Shown: positions 17,065-25,039 of the stretch, piece by piece
Layout: each line of letters opens with the position of its first letter
Numbering within the stretch: the stretch's first letter is position 1
Assembly (NCBI GenBank): GCA_963835525.1
Contig: CAWIFM010000009.1
Span: 496,001 to 560,000 of the forward strand
Source: DASSUW01 sp963835525
GTDB taxonomy: Bacteria > Actinomycetota > Thermoleophilia > Solirubrobacterales > Solirubrobacteraceae
Direction: 5' to 3'
DNA: 64,000 nt
Notes under the pieces: model-generated
The model's input: only the letters and a program-made list of their open reading frames with translations
What the model was told of the DNA's origin: nothing
The model's database searches: none
Made by a program: the position numbers and the translations under genes

Positions 17065-18347
17065 CGCGCCGCCTCGCGCGGATCCTGCGCGCGCTCGCCG
17101 TCGACGCGGACCTCCTGCGTCGCCGGCGGGAGCTGCGCCTGCTCGTGTTCGGGCAGTCGACCTCGCTGCTGGGCTCGATGATCACGCTGGTCGCGATCCC
17201 GGTGCAGGTCTACGACCTCACGGGCTCGACCGTCGCGGTCGGCCTGCTCGGCGTGGCGGAGTTCGTGCCGATCCTGGCGCTCGCGCTGGTCGGGGGCGCG
17301 CTGGCCGACGCCTTCGATCGCCGGCGGCTGGTGATGCTCGCCGAGGCCGGGGCGATCGTGATCGTCGCCGCCCTCGTGCTCAACGCTGTGCTCGAGGACC
17401 CGCACGTCTGGTTCCTGTACGTCGCGGCGGCGCTGATCGCGGCGTTCTCGGCGATCCGGCGGCCGCCGCTCGACGCGATGCTGCCGCGGCTGGTCGAGCG
17501 CGAGGAGCTGAAGGCGGCCAGCGCGCTCAACTGGGGCGTGGCCAACGTGGCGCAGCTGGCGGGACCGGCGCTGGCCGGCGTGCTCATCGCCTGGTTGGGC
17601 TTCGGCGCCACCTACGCCGTCGACCTCGCGACCTTCGTCGTCTCACTCGCCGCGCTGGCGGCCATGCGCACCCCGCCGCCGACCGAGCGCCAGCCGGTGG
17701 GCGTCAAGGCGATCGCCGAGGGCCTGCGCTACGCCGCCTCGCGCCAGGAGCTGCTCGGCACCTACCTGATCGACATCGTCGCGATGTTCTTCGCGATGCC
17801 GATGGCGCTGTTCCCGGCGCTGGCGGAGAGCTACGGCGGCGGCGCGGTGGTCGGACTGCTGTACGCGGCGCCGTCGGCCGGCGCGGTGCTGTTCCTGGCC
17901 GTCAGCGGCTGGACGGCGCGCGTGCACCACCACGGCCGCGCGGTGGTGCTCGCCGCGTGCGGCTGGGGCGTGGCGATCGCCGCCTTCGGACTGGCGCAGT
18001 CGCTTCCCCTCGCGCTCGCCTGCCTGGCGGTGGCGGGCGGGGCCGACGCGATCTCCGGCGTCTTCCGGGCGACGATCTGGAACGAGACGATCCCCGACCG
18101 GCTGCGCGGGCGGCTGGCCGGCGTGGAGATGATCTCGTGGTCGGCGGGGCCGCTGCTCGGCAACGCCGAGGCCGGCCTGACGGCGGCCCTGTTGGGGGTG
18201 CGCGCCTCGGTCGTGGCGGGCGGCGCTCTGTGCGTGGTGGGCTGCGGCGCCCTCACTGCCGCGCTCCCGCGACTGTGGGCCTACGACTCCCGCCACACGG
18301 CTGACAGGATCCTGCGCGGTTCGGGCCCAGATGTGGCACGCTTCTGA
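17061..18347 (+). CDS. MFS transporter, EntS-like exporter family
   Basis: 428 residues. About 11-12 hydrophobic segments with the loop 2-3 signature LADAFDRRRLVMLAEAG; the opening LLVFGQSTSLLGSMITLVAI and the helix-4/5 region AFSAIRRPPLDAMLPRLV are typical of the EntS/MFS_3 group of exporters. The start overlaps the dehydrogenase stop (GTGA), so it is the last gene of the ROK/sugar operon. Its substrate is unknown, possibly an overflow product or an unrelated compound. Confidence 0.88.
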   Translation: MTRRLARILRALAVDADLLRRRRELRLLVFGQSTSLLGSMITLVAIPVQVYDLTGSTVAVGLLGVAEFVPILALALVGGALADAFDRRRLVMLAEAGAIVIVAALVLNAVLEDPHVWFLYVAAALIAAFSAIRRPPLDAMLPRLVEREELKAASALNWGVANVAQLAGPALAGVLIAWLGFGATYAVDLATFVVSLAALAAMRTPPPTERQPVGVKAIAEGLRYAASRQELLGTYLIDIVAMFFAMPMALFPALAESYGGGAVVGLLYAAPSAGAVLFLAVSGWTARVHHHGRAVVLAACGWGVAIAAFGLAQSLPLALACLAVAGGADAISGVFRATIWNETIPDRLRGRLAGVEMISWSAGPLLGNAEAGLTAALLGVRASVVAGGALCVVGCGALTAALPRLWAYDSRHTADRILRGSGPDVARF

Positions 18348-18379
18348 CAACGCTCGAAACCCCAGGGGAGGGGACATAC

Positions 18380-21300
18380 ATGCGACGTAGGTTGCTCGCG
18401 GCCGTGACGGCCGCGCTTGCGCTCGCCGGTGCTCAGGCCGCCGACGCCAAGCCGCGCACGCAGGATCGGCTGAACGCCTATACGGCGGTGGTCGACGCCG
18501 GGGGCCTGAAGACGATCGCAGAGGCGGGCTTCGACATCGCCGAGGGCGCTCGGCAGGTCGCCGGCGGGACCGAGGTCGACCTCATCATGACCGCCGATCA
18601 GCGCGCCAAGCTCGCCGACGCCGGCGTCACCGCCAAGCTCACGCGCGTCCAGGGCGGCCAGACCGTCCAGCAGTTCGCGACCCGCATGGCCGCCAACGGA
18701 TTCAACGTGTGGCGCTCGTACGACGAGGACGGCGGCATCGAGGACCAGATGCGCGCCGCCGCCCGCAACAACCCGAGGATCGCGAAGCTGGAGAAGATCG
18801 GCCGCACGATCAAGGGCCGCGACATCCTCGCGCTCAAGCTCACCGAGGACGCGCAGAAGGTCAAGGACGGCAAGCGGCCGGCCGTGCTCTACAGCGCCAC
18901 CCAGCACGCGCGGGAGTGGATCGCCGCCGAGATCAACCGGCGGCTGATGTTCCACTACATCGACAAGTGGCGGTCGGGCGACAAGTCGGTCCGGCGCCTG
19001 CTCGAGGACAACGAGCTGTGGTTCATCGTCGTCGCCAACCCCGACGGCTATGAGTACACGTTCACCAACGAGCGCCTGTGGCGCAAGAACCTGCGCGACA
19101 ACAACGCGAACGGGACGACCGAGATCGGCGACGGCGTCGACCCGAACCGCAACTTCCCCGCTCACTGGAAGTACGACAACGAGGGCTCGTCGTCGGTCTT
19201 CTCGAGCGACACCTACCGTGGCACCGCCGCCAACTCCGAGGCCGAGACCAAGGCCATGAAGGGGCTGCTGGACCGCATCGGCTTCGAGTTCCAGGTCAAC
19301 TGGCACTCGGCCGGCCAGTGGCTGCTGTACGCCGAGGGCTGGCAGGTCGGCACGGCGACCGCCGACGACCCGATCTACTACGCCCTGTCGGGCAACCTCG
19401 ACGACCCGGCGATCTCGGAGTTCCATCCGGGCCTGAGCTCGGACGTCCTCTACGTCACCAACGGCGAGACGACGGACTACGCGCACGCCGAGACGGGCGC
19501 GCTGGCCTGGACGCCGGAGCTGTCCGAGGGCTGCCCGGGCTGCGGCTTCGTGTTCCCGGACGACCCGGCGCTCGTGCAGGCGGAGTTCGACCGCGTGCTG
19601 CCGTTCGCGCAGTCGGTCGCCAAGTCGGCGGAGGATCCCGACGACCCGGAGACGGTCACCGGCATCGAGACCGAGCCGTTCTACATCCGCAGCGAAGATG
19701 CCTACAAGGACGGCATCCCGGGCGTGAACTTCGCGTTCGAGTATTCCTACGGCGACCCGCAGCCGGTGCAGGTGCTGGCCAAGCGCAGCCTCGGCCACGT
19801 GGAGCTCAAGTACCGCATCAACAACGGGCGGACGCACAGCGCGGACACCAAGGAGTGGCGCGGCGGCGAGGTGTTCAAGCCGGCCGACGTCTACTACCAC
19901 GAGCTCCGCGGCACCGTGCGCGGCGCCGACCCGGGCGACACCGTGAAGGTGTGGTTCGAGGGTGACGAGGGGCGCAAGGACTACCGGTCCGATTCGTTCA
20001 CCTACAAGCAGGTCTCCGACACGGGCCGCAAGGTGCTCGTGGTCGCGGCCGAGGACTACACGGGCGCCTCGCCCGTGCAGACACCCGGGCCGCACTACCT
20101 GCAGTACTACCTCGACGCGATCCGCGCCAACGGCTTCAGGGCCGACGTCTATGACGTCGACGCCCGCGGCCGGACGGCGCCGGACCACCTGGGCGTGCTG
20201 AGCCACTACGACGCAGTGGTCTGGTACACGGGCGACGACAACGTCACCCGTCCCGCCGGCTTCCCGGGCGGCAACGCGGACCGGCTCGCGCAGGACGAGA
20301 TGCTCGAGTTCCGCGCGTACATGAACGAAGGAGGGAAGCTCCTCTATACAGGCGCCTGGGCGGGGCAGCAGTACGTCGCGACCGGTGGGGCCGGGGCGCA
20401 GTACTACGACCCGAAGGGCGGCGACGTGCCCTGCCGTGTGAACGGCGCGCCCAACCCGGCGATCCCGGATCCGCGCCAGTGCCTGGGCCTGTTCGGCTCG
20501 CCGAGCAGCGACGGCGTCATGGACGTGCTCGAGTATTGGCTCGGCGCCTACGCGCTGGCGGTCGGTGACGGGTTCGACCCCGACACCGGCGAGCAGTTCG
20601 ACATCGCCGGCATCGACGACCCGTTCGGCGGCCTGACCTGGAGCTTCGGCGGCCCGGAGAGCGCCGACAACCAGAACCAGAGCGCGTCGTTCGTGTCGAC
20701 GAGCGGCATCCTCAAGCGCGACGAGTACCCGCATTTCAACACCTGGCCGTCGGCCCGGTGGGACAAGCCGGGCGGTCCGTTCGCGCCGCACACCGGCACG
20801 CAGTACGTGTACTCGCAGATCGCCGACGTCTCCTACAAGCGGCTGACCCGCGAGGTCGCGGTGCCGGCCGGCGGCGGCGACCTGACGTTCTGGGTGTCGC
20901 GCGACACCGAGCCGGCCTGGGACCACCTGTTCGTGGAGGTCCGCTCGCCGGGCGGCGACGACTGGACGACGCTCCCGGACGCCAACGGGAACACCACGAC
21001 GGCTCCGGGTGACAGCTGCGCCGCGGGCTGGCGTGACCTGCACCCGCAGCTCGACCACTATCAGACGTGGGACGGGACCGCGACGTGCACGTCGACGGGC
21101 ACGACCGGCGTCTGGAACGCCGCCTCCGGCAACTCGTCCGGCTGGCAGCAGTGGCGGATCGACCTGGACACCTACGCAACGCGCACGATCGAGATCTCGA
21201 TCGCCTACGTGAGCGACTGGTCGGTCCAGAACCTGGGCGTGTTCATCGACGACGTGGTGTTGCCGGACGGCACGAGCACGTCGTTCGAGGCCGACCTCGG

Positions 21301-21499
21301 CGGCTGGGCCCCCGGGCAGCCGGACAGCAGTGGCACGAACGCCAACAACTGGATCCGCACCGACGACTCGGGCTTCCCCGTCGGCGCTGCTATCAGCACC
21401 CCGGACTCGCTGCTCTTCGGCTTCGGGTTCGAGGGGATCTCGACGCAGGACGCCCGCAACGCGGTCATGCGCCGTGCGTTGCGGCACTTGCTCGACTGA
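18380..21499 (+). CDS. Secreted M14 zinc carboxypeptidase with C-terminal accessory domains
   Basis: 1039 residues, with a signal peptide (MRRRLLAAVTAALALAGAQA) behind the ribosome site GGGGAGGGG. The M14 domain (about 110-425) has the zinc ligands in QHAREW (about 175-180) and NWHSAG (about 308), the substrate-binding VDPNRNFP (about 252) and the catalytic Glu in LAWTPEL. An N-terminal pro-like region carries EVDLIMTADQRAKLADAGV. From about 430 onward lie beta-sandwich segments and a flavodoxin-like unit (KVLVVAAEDYTGASP, HYDAVVWYTGDDN), then a jellyroll-like C-terminus. At more than 1000 residues it is about three times the core family length. It should trim peptides outside the cell. A strong terminator follows. 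Confidence 0.9.
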   Translation: MRRRLLAAVTAALALAGAQAADAKPRTQDRLNAYTAVVDAGGLKTIAEAGFDIAEGARQVAGGTEVDLIMTADQRAKLADAGVTAKLTRVQGGQTVQQFATRMAANGFNVWRSYDEDGGIEDQMRAAARNNPRIAKLEKIGRTIKGRDILALKLTEDAQKVKDGKRPAVLYSATQHAREWIAAEINRRLMFHYIDKWRSGDKSVRRLLEDNELWFIVVANPDGYEYTFTNERLWRKNLRDNNANGTTEIGDGVDPNRNFPAHWKYDNEGSSSVFSSDTYRGTAANSEAETKAMKGLLDRIGFEFQVNWHSAGQWLLYAEGWQVGTATADDPIYYALSGNLDDPAISEFHPGLSSDVLYVTNGETTDYAHAETGALAWTPELSEGCPGCGFVFPDDPALVQAEFDRVLPFAQSVAKSAEDPDDPETVTGIETEPFYIRSEDAYKDGIPGVNFAFEYSYGDPQPVQVLAKRSLGHVELKYRINNGRTHSADTKEWRGGEVFKPADVYYHELRGTVRGADPGDTVKVWFEGDEGRKDYRSDSFTYKQVSDTGRKVLVVAAEDYTGASPVQTPGPHYLQYYLDAIRANGFRADVYDVDARGRTAPDHLGVLSHYDAVVWYTGDDNVTRPAGFPGGNADRLAQDEMLEFRAYMNEGGKLLYTGAWAGQQYVATGGAGAQYYDPKGGDVPCRVNGAPNPAIPDPRQCLGLFGSPSSDGVMDVLEYWLGAYALAVGDGFDPDTGEQFDIAGIDDPFGGLTWSFGGPESADNQNQSASFVSTSGILKRDEYPHFNTWPSARWDKPGGPFAPHTGTQYVYSQIADVSYKRLTREVAVPAGGGDLTFWVSRDTEPAWDHLFVEVRSPGGDDWTTLPDANGNTTTAPGDSCAAGWRDLHPQLDHYQTWDGTATCTSTGTTGVWNAASGNSSGWQQWRIDLDTYATRTIEISIAYVSDWSVQNLGVFIDDVVLPDGTSTSFEADLGGWAPGQPDSSGTNANNWIRTDDSGFPVGAAISTPDSLLFGFGFEGISTQDARNAVMRRALRHLLD

Positions 21500-21506
21500 C
21501 GCATCT

Positions 21507-21532
21507 GGGGCCGCCGCTTCGGCGGCGGCCCC
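21507..21532 (+). terminator. Rho-independent-like terminator after the M14 gene
   Basis: A perfect 11-bp stem, GGGGCCGCCGC / GCGGCGGCCCC, with a TTCG tetraloop lies eight bases past the stop codon. It lacks a long U-tract, as is usual in high-GC Actinobacteria. Confidence 0.85.
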
Positions 21533-21574
21533 TGATGGTCCGTCTCCGGCGTTGGCTGGGGTCGGCCCGCGTCA

Positions 21575-21627
21575 TGGCCTCCCGGAGCAGCGCTCGCAGG
21601 CTCGCGCCCTAGCGCTCCGGGAGGCCA
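21575..21627. repeat. Long inverted repeat downstream of the terminator
   Basis: Fourteen-base perfect arms, TGGCCTCCCGGAGC and GCTCCGGGAGGCCA, flank a 25-base GC-rich loop. It could be a second, bidirectional terminator or the relic of a small mobile repeat. No other copy is apparent in the window. Confidence 0.6.
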
Positions 21628-21877
21628 CGCCGCGGCCCGCCCGCGGCAGTTTCCGGTGGTTCCGGCGTGTGCTCTGTGGCGGGCCTCATGAGGGCGGCAA
21701 GGACAGCAGGCCAGGACATCTGCTCTGTGAAGGGACGCGATCGGAATACCGAGCCCAGGGTCATCGCCCGCGTGCTCCGCCGTGGTTCGCGTCCCGGGCT
21801 CTGATTCAACGATCGCTGCTTACGCTTCTTGGGCGCCGCCCAAGCGCGGCGACGCCTCAATTTGGATCCGGTTCCGC
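21628..21877. other. Region without a recognisable gene
   Basis: Between the inverted repeat and the CPCC gene, open frames exist on both strands but none shows a start signal, conserved motif or convincing composition. The last bases hold the CPCC promoter. Confidence 0.5.
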
Positions 21878-21883
21878 TCTAAT
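21878..21883 (+). promoter_or_regulatory. -10 box of a probably leaderless gene
   Basis: TCTAAT ends nine bases before GTG 21893 in a locally AT-rich stretch, with no Shine-Dalgarno. This favours GTG 21893 as start and transcription beginning at or just before it. Confidence 0.45.
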
Positions 21884-21892
21884 GTTCTTAGC

Positions 21893-22375
21893 GTGTTCGA
21901 GCGATCCAGACGGTTCGAGCTCGATGATGGACGCCAACTCGTCGTGCAGTTGGACGGCGAGGAATTCGGCTGGAGCGTCTACATACCCGGCGACGCCAAG
22001 CGTCCGGCCTTAGCGGCGACACCGATCGGCGCAATGGTTCTCTACCTCGGCCGGAAGAACATGCCGGCGTGGGCGAGGGAAGTATCAGAGCGACTCCTAC
22101 GTGAGCTTTCCGAGTGTCCACGTCATGCGTGCGACTGCTGCGGCTATCTCACACTGCTGAACATGGGATACAACGAGATCTGCGCTGTGTGCGGCTGGGA
22201 GGACGACCGCGCGGACAACACCCGTCGCGACGGAGGGCCCGACGCACCGAGCGGACCGAACCGAATCAGTCTCAGCCAGGGAAGGGCCAACTTTGCCTCG
22301 TTCGGCGCATCGACGGAACGACGTGTGTTGTTCGCCCGCGATCCGCTACCCGCAGAGGTGCCAGCGGGGCGTTGA
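21893..22375 (+). CDS. CPCC-type cysteine-rich zinc protein
   Basis: 160 residues from GTG at 21893; longer starts upstream give a Ser/Trp-rich tail unlike the rest. The N-terminal half (ERSRRFELDDGRQLVVQLDG, WSVYIPGD) is beta-rich and of no family I know. The C-terminal half is a cysteine-rich CPCC domain: CDCCGYLTLL, then CAVCGWEDDRADN, GPNRISLSQGRANFASFG. The two Cys pairs should bind one zinc. CPCC domains are common in small proteins of unknown role, some next to toxin or immunity genes. It stands alone on the plus strand. Confidence 0.75.
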   Translation: MFERSRRFELDDGRQLVVQLDGEEFGWSVYIPGDAKRPALAATPIGAMVLYLGRKNMPAWAREVSERLLRELSECPRHACDCCGYLTLLNMGYNEICAVCGWEDDRADNTRRDGGPDAPSGPNRISLSQGRANFASFGASTERRVLFARDPLPAEVPAGR

Positions 22376-22579
22376 GGCAGAAACCAGCAGCGCCGGCTCT
22401 TGCCTCTCGCGCGAGCGGTCAGGCACTTTCGCCATCAGGCGATTGCGCAAGCGAGTTGACTTAGGCCTCCGTCCCGTCTGCTTGGCGTCGTGGTCAATTG
22501 GCCCTCGGTGGGCCTGACCGATGATTTTGCGCGCCGTGCTGGTCTGTACGCCGAAACCGACTCACGGGAGGATGACGCC

Positions 22580-23143
22580 ATGCGGAAACTGATCTTCGGC
22601 ATGAACCTGAGCCTGGACGGCTACATCGCCGCGCCCGGCGACGACCTCGGCTGGAGCGTGCCGAGCGACGAACTGTTCCAGTGGTGGTCCGACCGGGTGG
22701 GGGCGACAGGCCTGGCGCTGTACGGGCGCAAGCTGTGGGAGACGATGAGCTCCCACTGGCCGACCGCCCACAAGCAACCGGGCGTCACACCGGCGCAGAT
22801 CGAGTACGCCGGCCGCTGGCGGGACATGCCGAAGGTGGTGTTCTCCTCGACGATCAGCACGGTCGACTGGAACACCCGTCTGGTCACCGGCGACGCGGTC
22901 ACCGAGATCACCAGGCTCAAGGCCGACGACGGCGGCCCCATGGACATCGCCGGTGCCACACTCGCCGCGGCGGCCATGCGGGCCGGGCTGATCGACGAGT
23001 ACGCGATCGTCACCCATCCGGTCCTGGTGGGCGGCGGCACGCCGTTCTTCACGGCCCTGGACAACTGGGTGAACCTGAGCCTGGTGGAGACCCGGACGTT
23101 TCCCGACGGCGTGCTCCTGACCAGGTACGAGACCAGGCCCTGA
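22580..23143 (+). CDS. DHFR/RibD-C-family reductase (copy 1)
   Basis: 187 residues from ATG at 22580, preceded by GGGAGG; an upstream in-frame start lacks a ribosome site. The opening LIFGMNLSLDGYIAAPGDD and the NADPH-binding VLVGGGTPFFTAL are diagnostic of the RibD C-terminal/dihydrofolate-reductase-like fold; GLALYGRKLWETM is also typical. These stand-alone actinobacterial proteins are annotated as dihydrofolate-reductase-like, but most have no known substrate. A second copy lies about 0.5 kb downstream on the other strand, so the pair is convergent. Confidence 0.88.
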   Translation: MRKLIFGMNLSLDGYIAAPGDDLGWSVPSDELFQWWSDRVGATGLALYGRKLWETMSSHWPTAHKQPGVTPAQIEYAGRWRDMPKVVFSSTISTVDWNTRLVTGDAVTEITRLKADDGGPMDIAGATLAAAAMRAGLIDEYAIVTHPVLVGGGTPFFTALDNWVNLSLVETRTFPDGVLLTRYETRP

Positions 23144-23296
23144 ATACCCGACCTCGGATCAGCGCGGGCTGCGGGCCACCCAAGGATCTCGTGGCGCCGT
23201 GTTCCGAGGCGATCGTGACGTCCCTGCCGGATCCTGTTCTTCACCGCACGCTGGAACGGTCGGTGGGGCTGGCCGATCTCGTTCTCGACACTCGAC

Positions 23297-23467
23297 TCAG
23301 TCGCGCACCCTTTCGAGCTCCTCGGGCTCGATGAGGTGGGTTCCCAAGCCGTCGAGCTCGACGTGGAAGGCGACACCACGCCAGGCGATGACCTCACCAA
23401 CACGGCCGCCCACGGGCGAGCGCCGGCCGACCACCCGGACTCGCGTACCCGCGGTGAGGGCGGCCAT
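23297..23467 (-). CDS. Small beta-barrel-like protein, 56 aa
   Basis: 56 residues from ATG 23467 to TGA 23297-23299. It opens MAALTAGTRVRVVGRRSP and continues VGEVIAWRGVAFHVELDG, ending EPEELERVRD. The pattern (basic turn, Gly-rich turn, paired strands, acidic helix) looks like a KOW/SH3-type small barrel, but I cannot name a family. Codon choice is strongly G/C at third positions, as in real neighbours. The ATG shares a base with a TGA upstream (TGATG). It lies between two convergent DHFR-like genes. It could be a fragment of a longer ancestral gene. Confidence 0.5.
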   Translation of the reverse strand: MAALTAGTRVRVVGRRSPVGGRVGEVIAWRGVAFHVELDGLGTHLIEPEELERVRD

Positions 23468-23682
23468 CAGACCGACGTGTCGCTGACCATCGCGGCCGTC
23501 ATGCGAACGCGGGAGTCGTAGCGGAGTTCTGAAGGTGGCGAAGGATCTGGCGGTATCGGCGCACGGTTCGGTTCATGGCACCAATGTCCCAGTCCAAGGC
23601 GCGGGCGGACACCGAGGCACCCGGCGAAGACGCTCGGGGGCGACCCCACCCGCGGGGTGCGGAGAGCCGTAGGCCGGCGGTG
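23468..23682. other. Short region without a recognisable gene
   Basis: 215 bases between the 56-residue protein and the second DHFR-like gene. Minus-strand frames encode Arg-rich sequence (RRYRQILRHLQ) faintly like a degenerate DNA-binding protein, too short to assign. Confidence 0.4.
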
Positions 23683-24246
23683 TCACTCCGATTCAACGCA
23701 GGCCCGCCTGTAGCGCTCGTAGATCACGCGCGAGCCGAACGTCCGGGTCTCGATCAGGTCCAGCGCGATGTCGTCGGTGACCGGCGGGAAGTACGGCGTG
23801 CCGCCACCGACGACGACCGGGTTGCGGAAGATGCGCAGCTCGTCGACGAGGCCGAGCTCGATCGCCTGCGCGGCCAAGCCGGCGCCGCCGATCTCGACGT
23901 CCTTGTCAGTCGCGTCGAGCAGCGCGGCGATCTCCTCGGCCAATGACGCCTCGGCGAGCCGGGCGTTGCCCTGGACGCTGTCGAGCGTGCGGCTGAAGAC
24001 GACCTTCGGGATCGCGCACCAGACATCTGCGAACGCGGCCCTGAGCTCGTCCTGGCGCAACGACGGATCCGTCTCCCACACCAGCATCGTCTCGTAGAGC
24101 CTTCGGCCGAGCAGACAACCGCCGAGCTCGCTGACCCGCGCGGTGTGGAAACGAAACAGCTCGTCGCTCGGGGCCGACCACGCGAACGCGCCCTCGCGGT
24201 CGGTGATGAAGCCGTCCACCGAGACGCTCATCGAGTAGATCAGCAT
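23683..24246 (-). CDS. DHFR/RibD-C-family reductase (copy 2)
   Basis: 187 residues from ATG 24246; a GTG six codons upstream is an alternative. MLIYSMSVSVDGFITDREG is the family opening, GGCLLGRRLYETMLVW follows, and VVVGGGTPYFPPV is the NADPH-binding Gly-rich turn. It has the same length and fold as the convergent copy at 22580, but the two differ at most positions, so they are old paralogs or independent acquisitions rather than a recent duplication. Probably an NADPH-dependent reductase of a small heterocycle; substrate unknown. Confidence 0.87.
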   Translation of the reverse strand: MLIYSMSVSVDGFITDREGAFAWSAPSDELFRFHTARVSELGGCLLGRRLYETMLVWETDPSLRQDELRAAFADVWCAIPKVVFSRTLDSVQGNARLAEASLAEEIAALLDATDKDVEIGGAGLAAQAIELGLVDELRIFRNPVVVGGGTPYFPPVTDDIALDLIETRTFGSRVIYERYRRACVESE

Positions 24247-24625
24247 GGCTTCAGATCCTCGCACCGGCGGGCGGGGATGGACGCCTGCTGCAGAACGTGT
24301 CTGTGCTCATGTGCATGAGACCCCACCCGAGTTGCAAAGTCATCGCCACTCCGCCACGAGCGGCATCGAGCGCTGGCGCGCGCCGGCGTCGTGCCAGTGC
24401 ACCGATGACGATCGACCTCCCGCACGGTCAGGACACTCCTCCGCCAGGGCATCCGACTCGACGCCTCTTCTTGCCGGGCATCGTCCCGTTTCATGAAGAA
24501 CGGCATCTGCATGGCCCATGTGAAACGGCGGAACGGATGTCTCCGCCTTCGGTCATGCACCACGAGCCGTGCGAAAGGCGTTCGCCACACTCCGAGACTG
24601 AGCAGCGCCGAAGAACACAACGACG
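24247..24625. other. Region without a recognisable gene
   Basis: 379 bases. Several open frames on both strands, none with a family motif, ribosome site or consistent third-position GC. Nothing functional recognised beyond the terminator hairpin that begins at its right edge. Confidence 0.5.
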
Positions 24626-24658
24626 ACGCGCCCGCGCGGCTGGGCCGCGCGGGCGTGT
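24626..24658 (-). terminator. Very stable hairpin ending the peptide operon
   Basis: A 15-bp stem, ACGCGCCCGCGCGGC / GCCGCGCGGGCGTGT (one G-U pair), with a three-base TGG loop. It lies 64 bases past the stop of the second small peptide gene on the minus strand, where a terminator for that unit is expected. Confidence 0.65.
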
Positions 24659-24722
24659 ATGAGGAGGTTCGTCGTCTTGGGGGGCTCGACCGCCCGCGGA
24701 CCGTGGTGGCCCGCGGTTTAGG

Positions 24723-24839
24723 TCACCAGGTCGAGTCGAAGGTGCCCGGGGCCTGCACCGGGGGGATCTCACGCACGGTGGGGGAGGAGAAGGCGTGAGC
24801 GGTGGCGGCGGGGCGGCGGGGTGTGATGGTGACGGTCAC
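24723..24839 (-). CDS. Putative small peptide gene 2, 38 aa
   Basis: 38 residues from GTG 24839 to TGA 24723-24725. The peptide opens MTVTITPRRPAATAHAF, has a Pro-rich middle (REIPPVQAPG) and ends TFDSTW. A good ribosome site, AAGGA, sits seven bases before the GTG and overlaps the TAA of the upstream 27-residue peptide gene, so the two look co-translated. No signal peptide or membrane segment. The basic/hydroxyl-rich start with a short aromatic C-terminus would suit a modified-peptide precursor, but no maturation enzyme is adjacent, so this is speculation. A strong hairpin follows. Family not recognised. Confidence 0.5.
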   Translation of the reverse strand: MTVTITPRRPAATAHAFSSPTVREIPPVQAPGTFDSTW

Positions 24840-24849
24840 GGCGAAGTCC

Positions 24850-24933
24850 TTAGGAGGCGCGACGTCCGCGGCGGCTGATGCGCACGGTGTGCGTGGCGGC
24901 CGCGTGGATGATGTGGATGTCGGTCGGGCTCAT
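24850..24933 (-). CDS. Putative small peptide gene 1, 27 aa
   Basis: 27 residues from ATG 24933 to TAA 24850-24852. It opens MSPTDIHIIHAAATHTVRIS and ends with an Arg-rich tail RRGRRAS. An in-frame ATG at 24942 would add MPP, but GGGAG lies ten bases before ATG 24933 and only one base before the other, so the shorter start is preferred. The stop codon overlaps the ribosome site of the next peptide gene. His-rich and basic; no family recognised. The coupled arrangement is the main evidence that it is real. Confidence 0.45.
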   Translation of the reverse strand: MSPTDIHIIHAAATHTVRISRRGRRAS

Positions 24934-25039
24934 GGGAGGCATACTCCCGCGACCGGTGGGGTGCCGATATCGCGCTGCCCAGCGTCTTCGGGTTCGGGCG
25001 CCCGCCGCCCCCGTACGGGCAGCCGCACCCGCAGTGCGG

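Noticed and set aside
18281..21487. 1068-codon open frame antisense to the first M14 gene
   Set aside because: Low-complexity Arg/Val/Gly translation without domains; the plus strand carries a signal peptide and all catalytic motifs.
23499..23696. Possible transposase remnant (RRYRQILRHLQ) on the minus strand
   Set aside because: Too short and without a catalytic motif; no terminal repeats around it.
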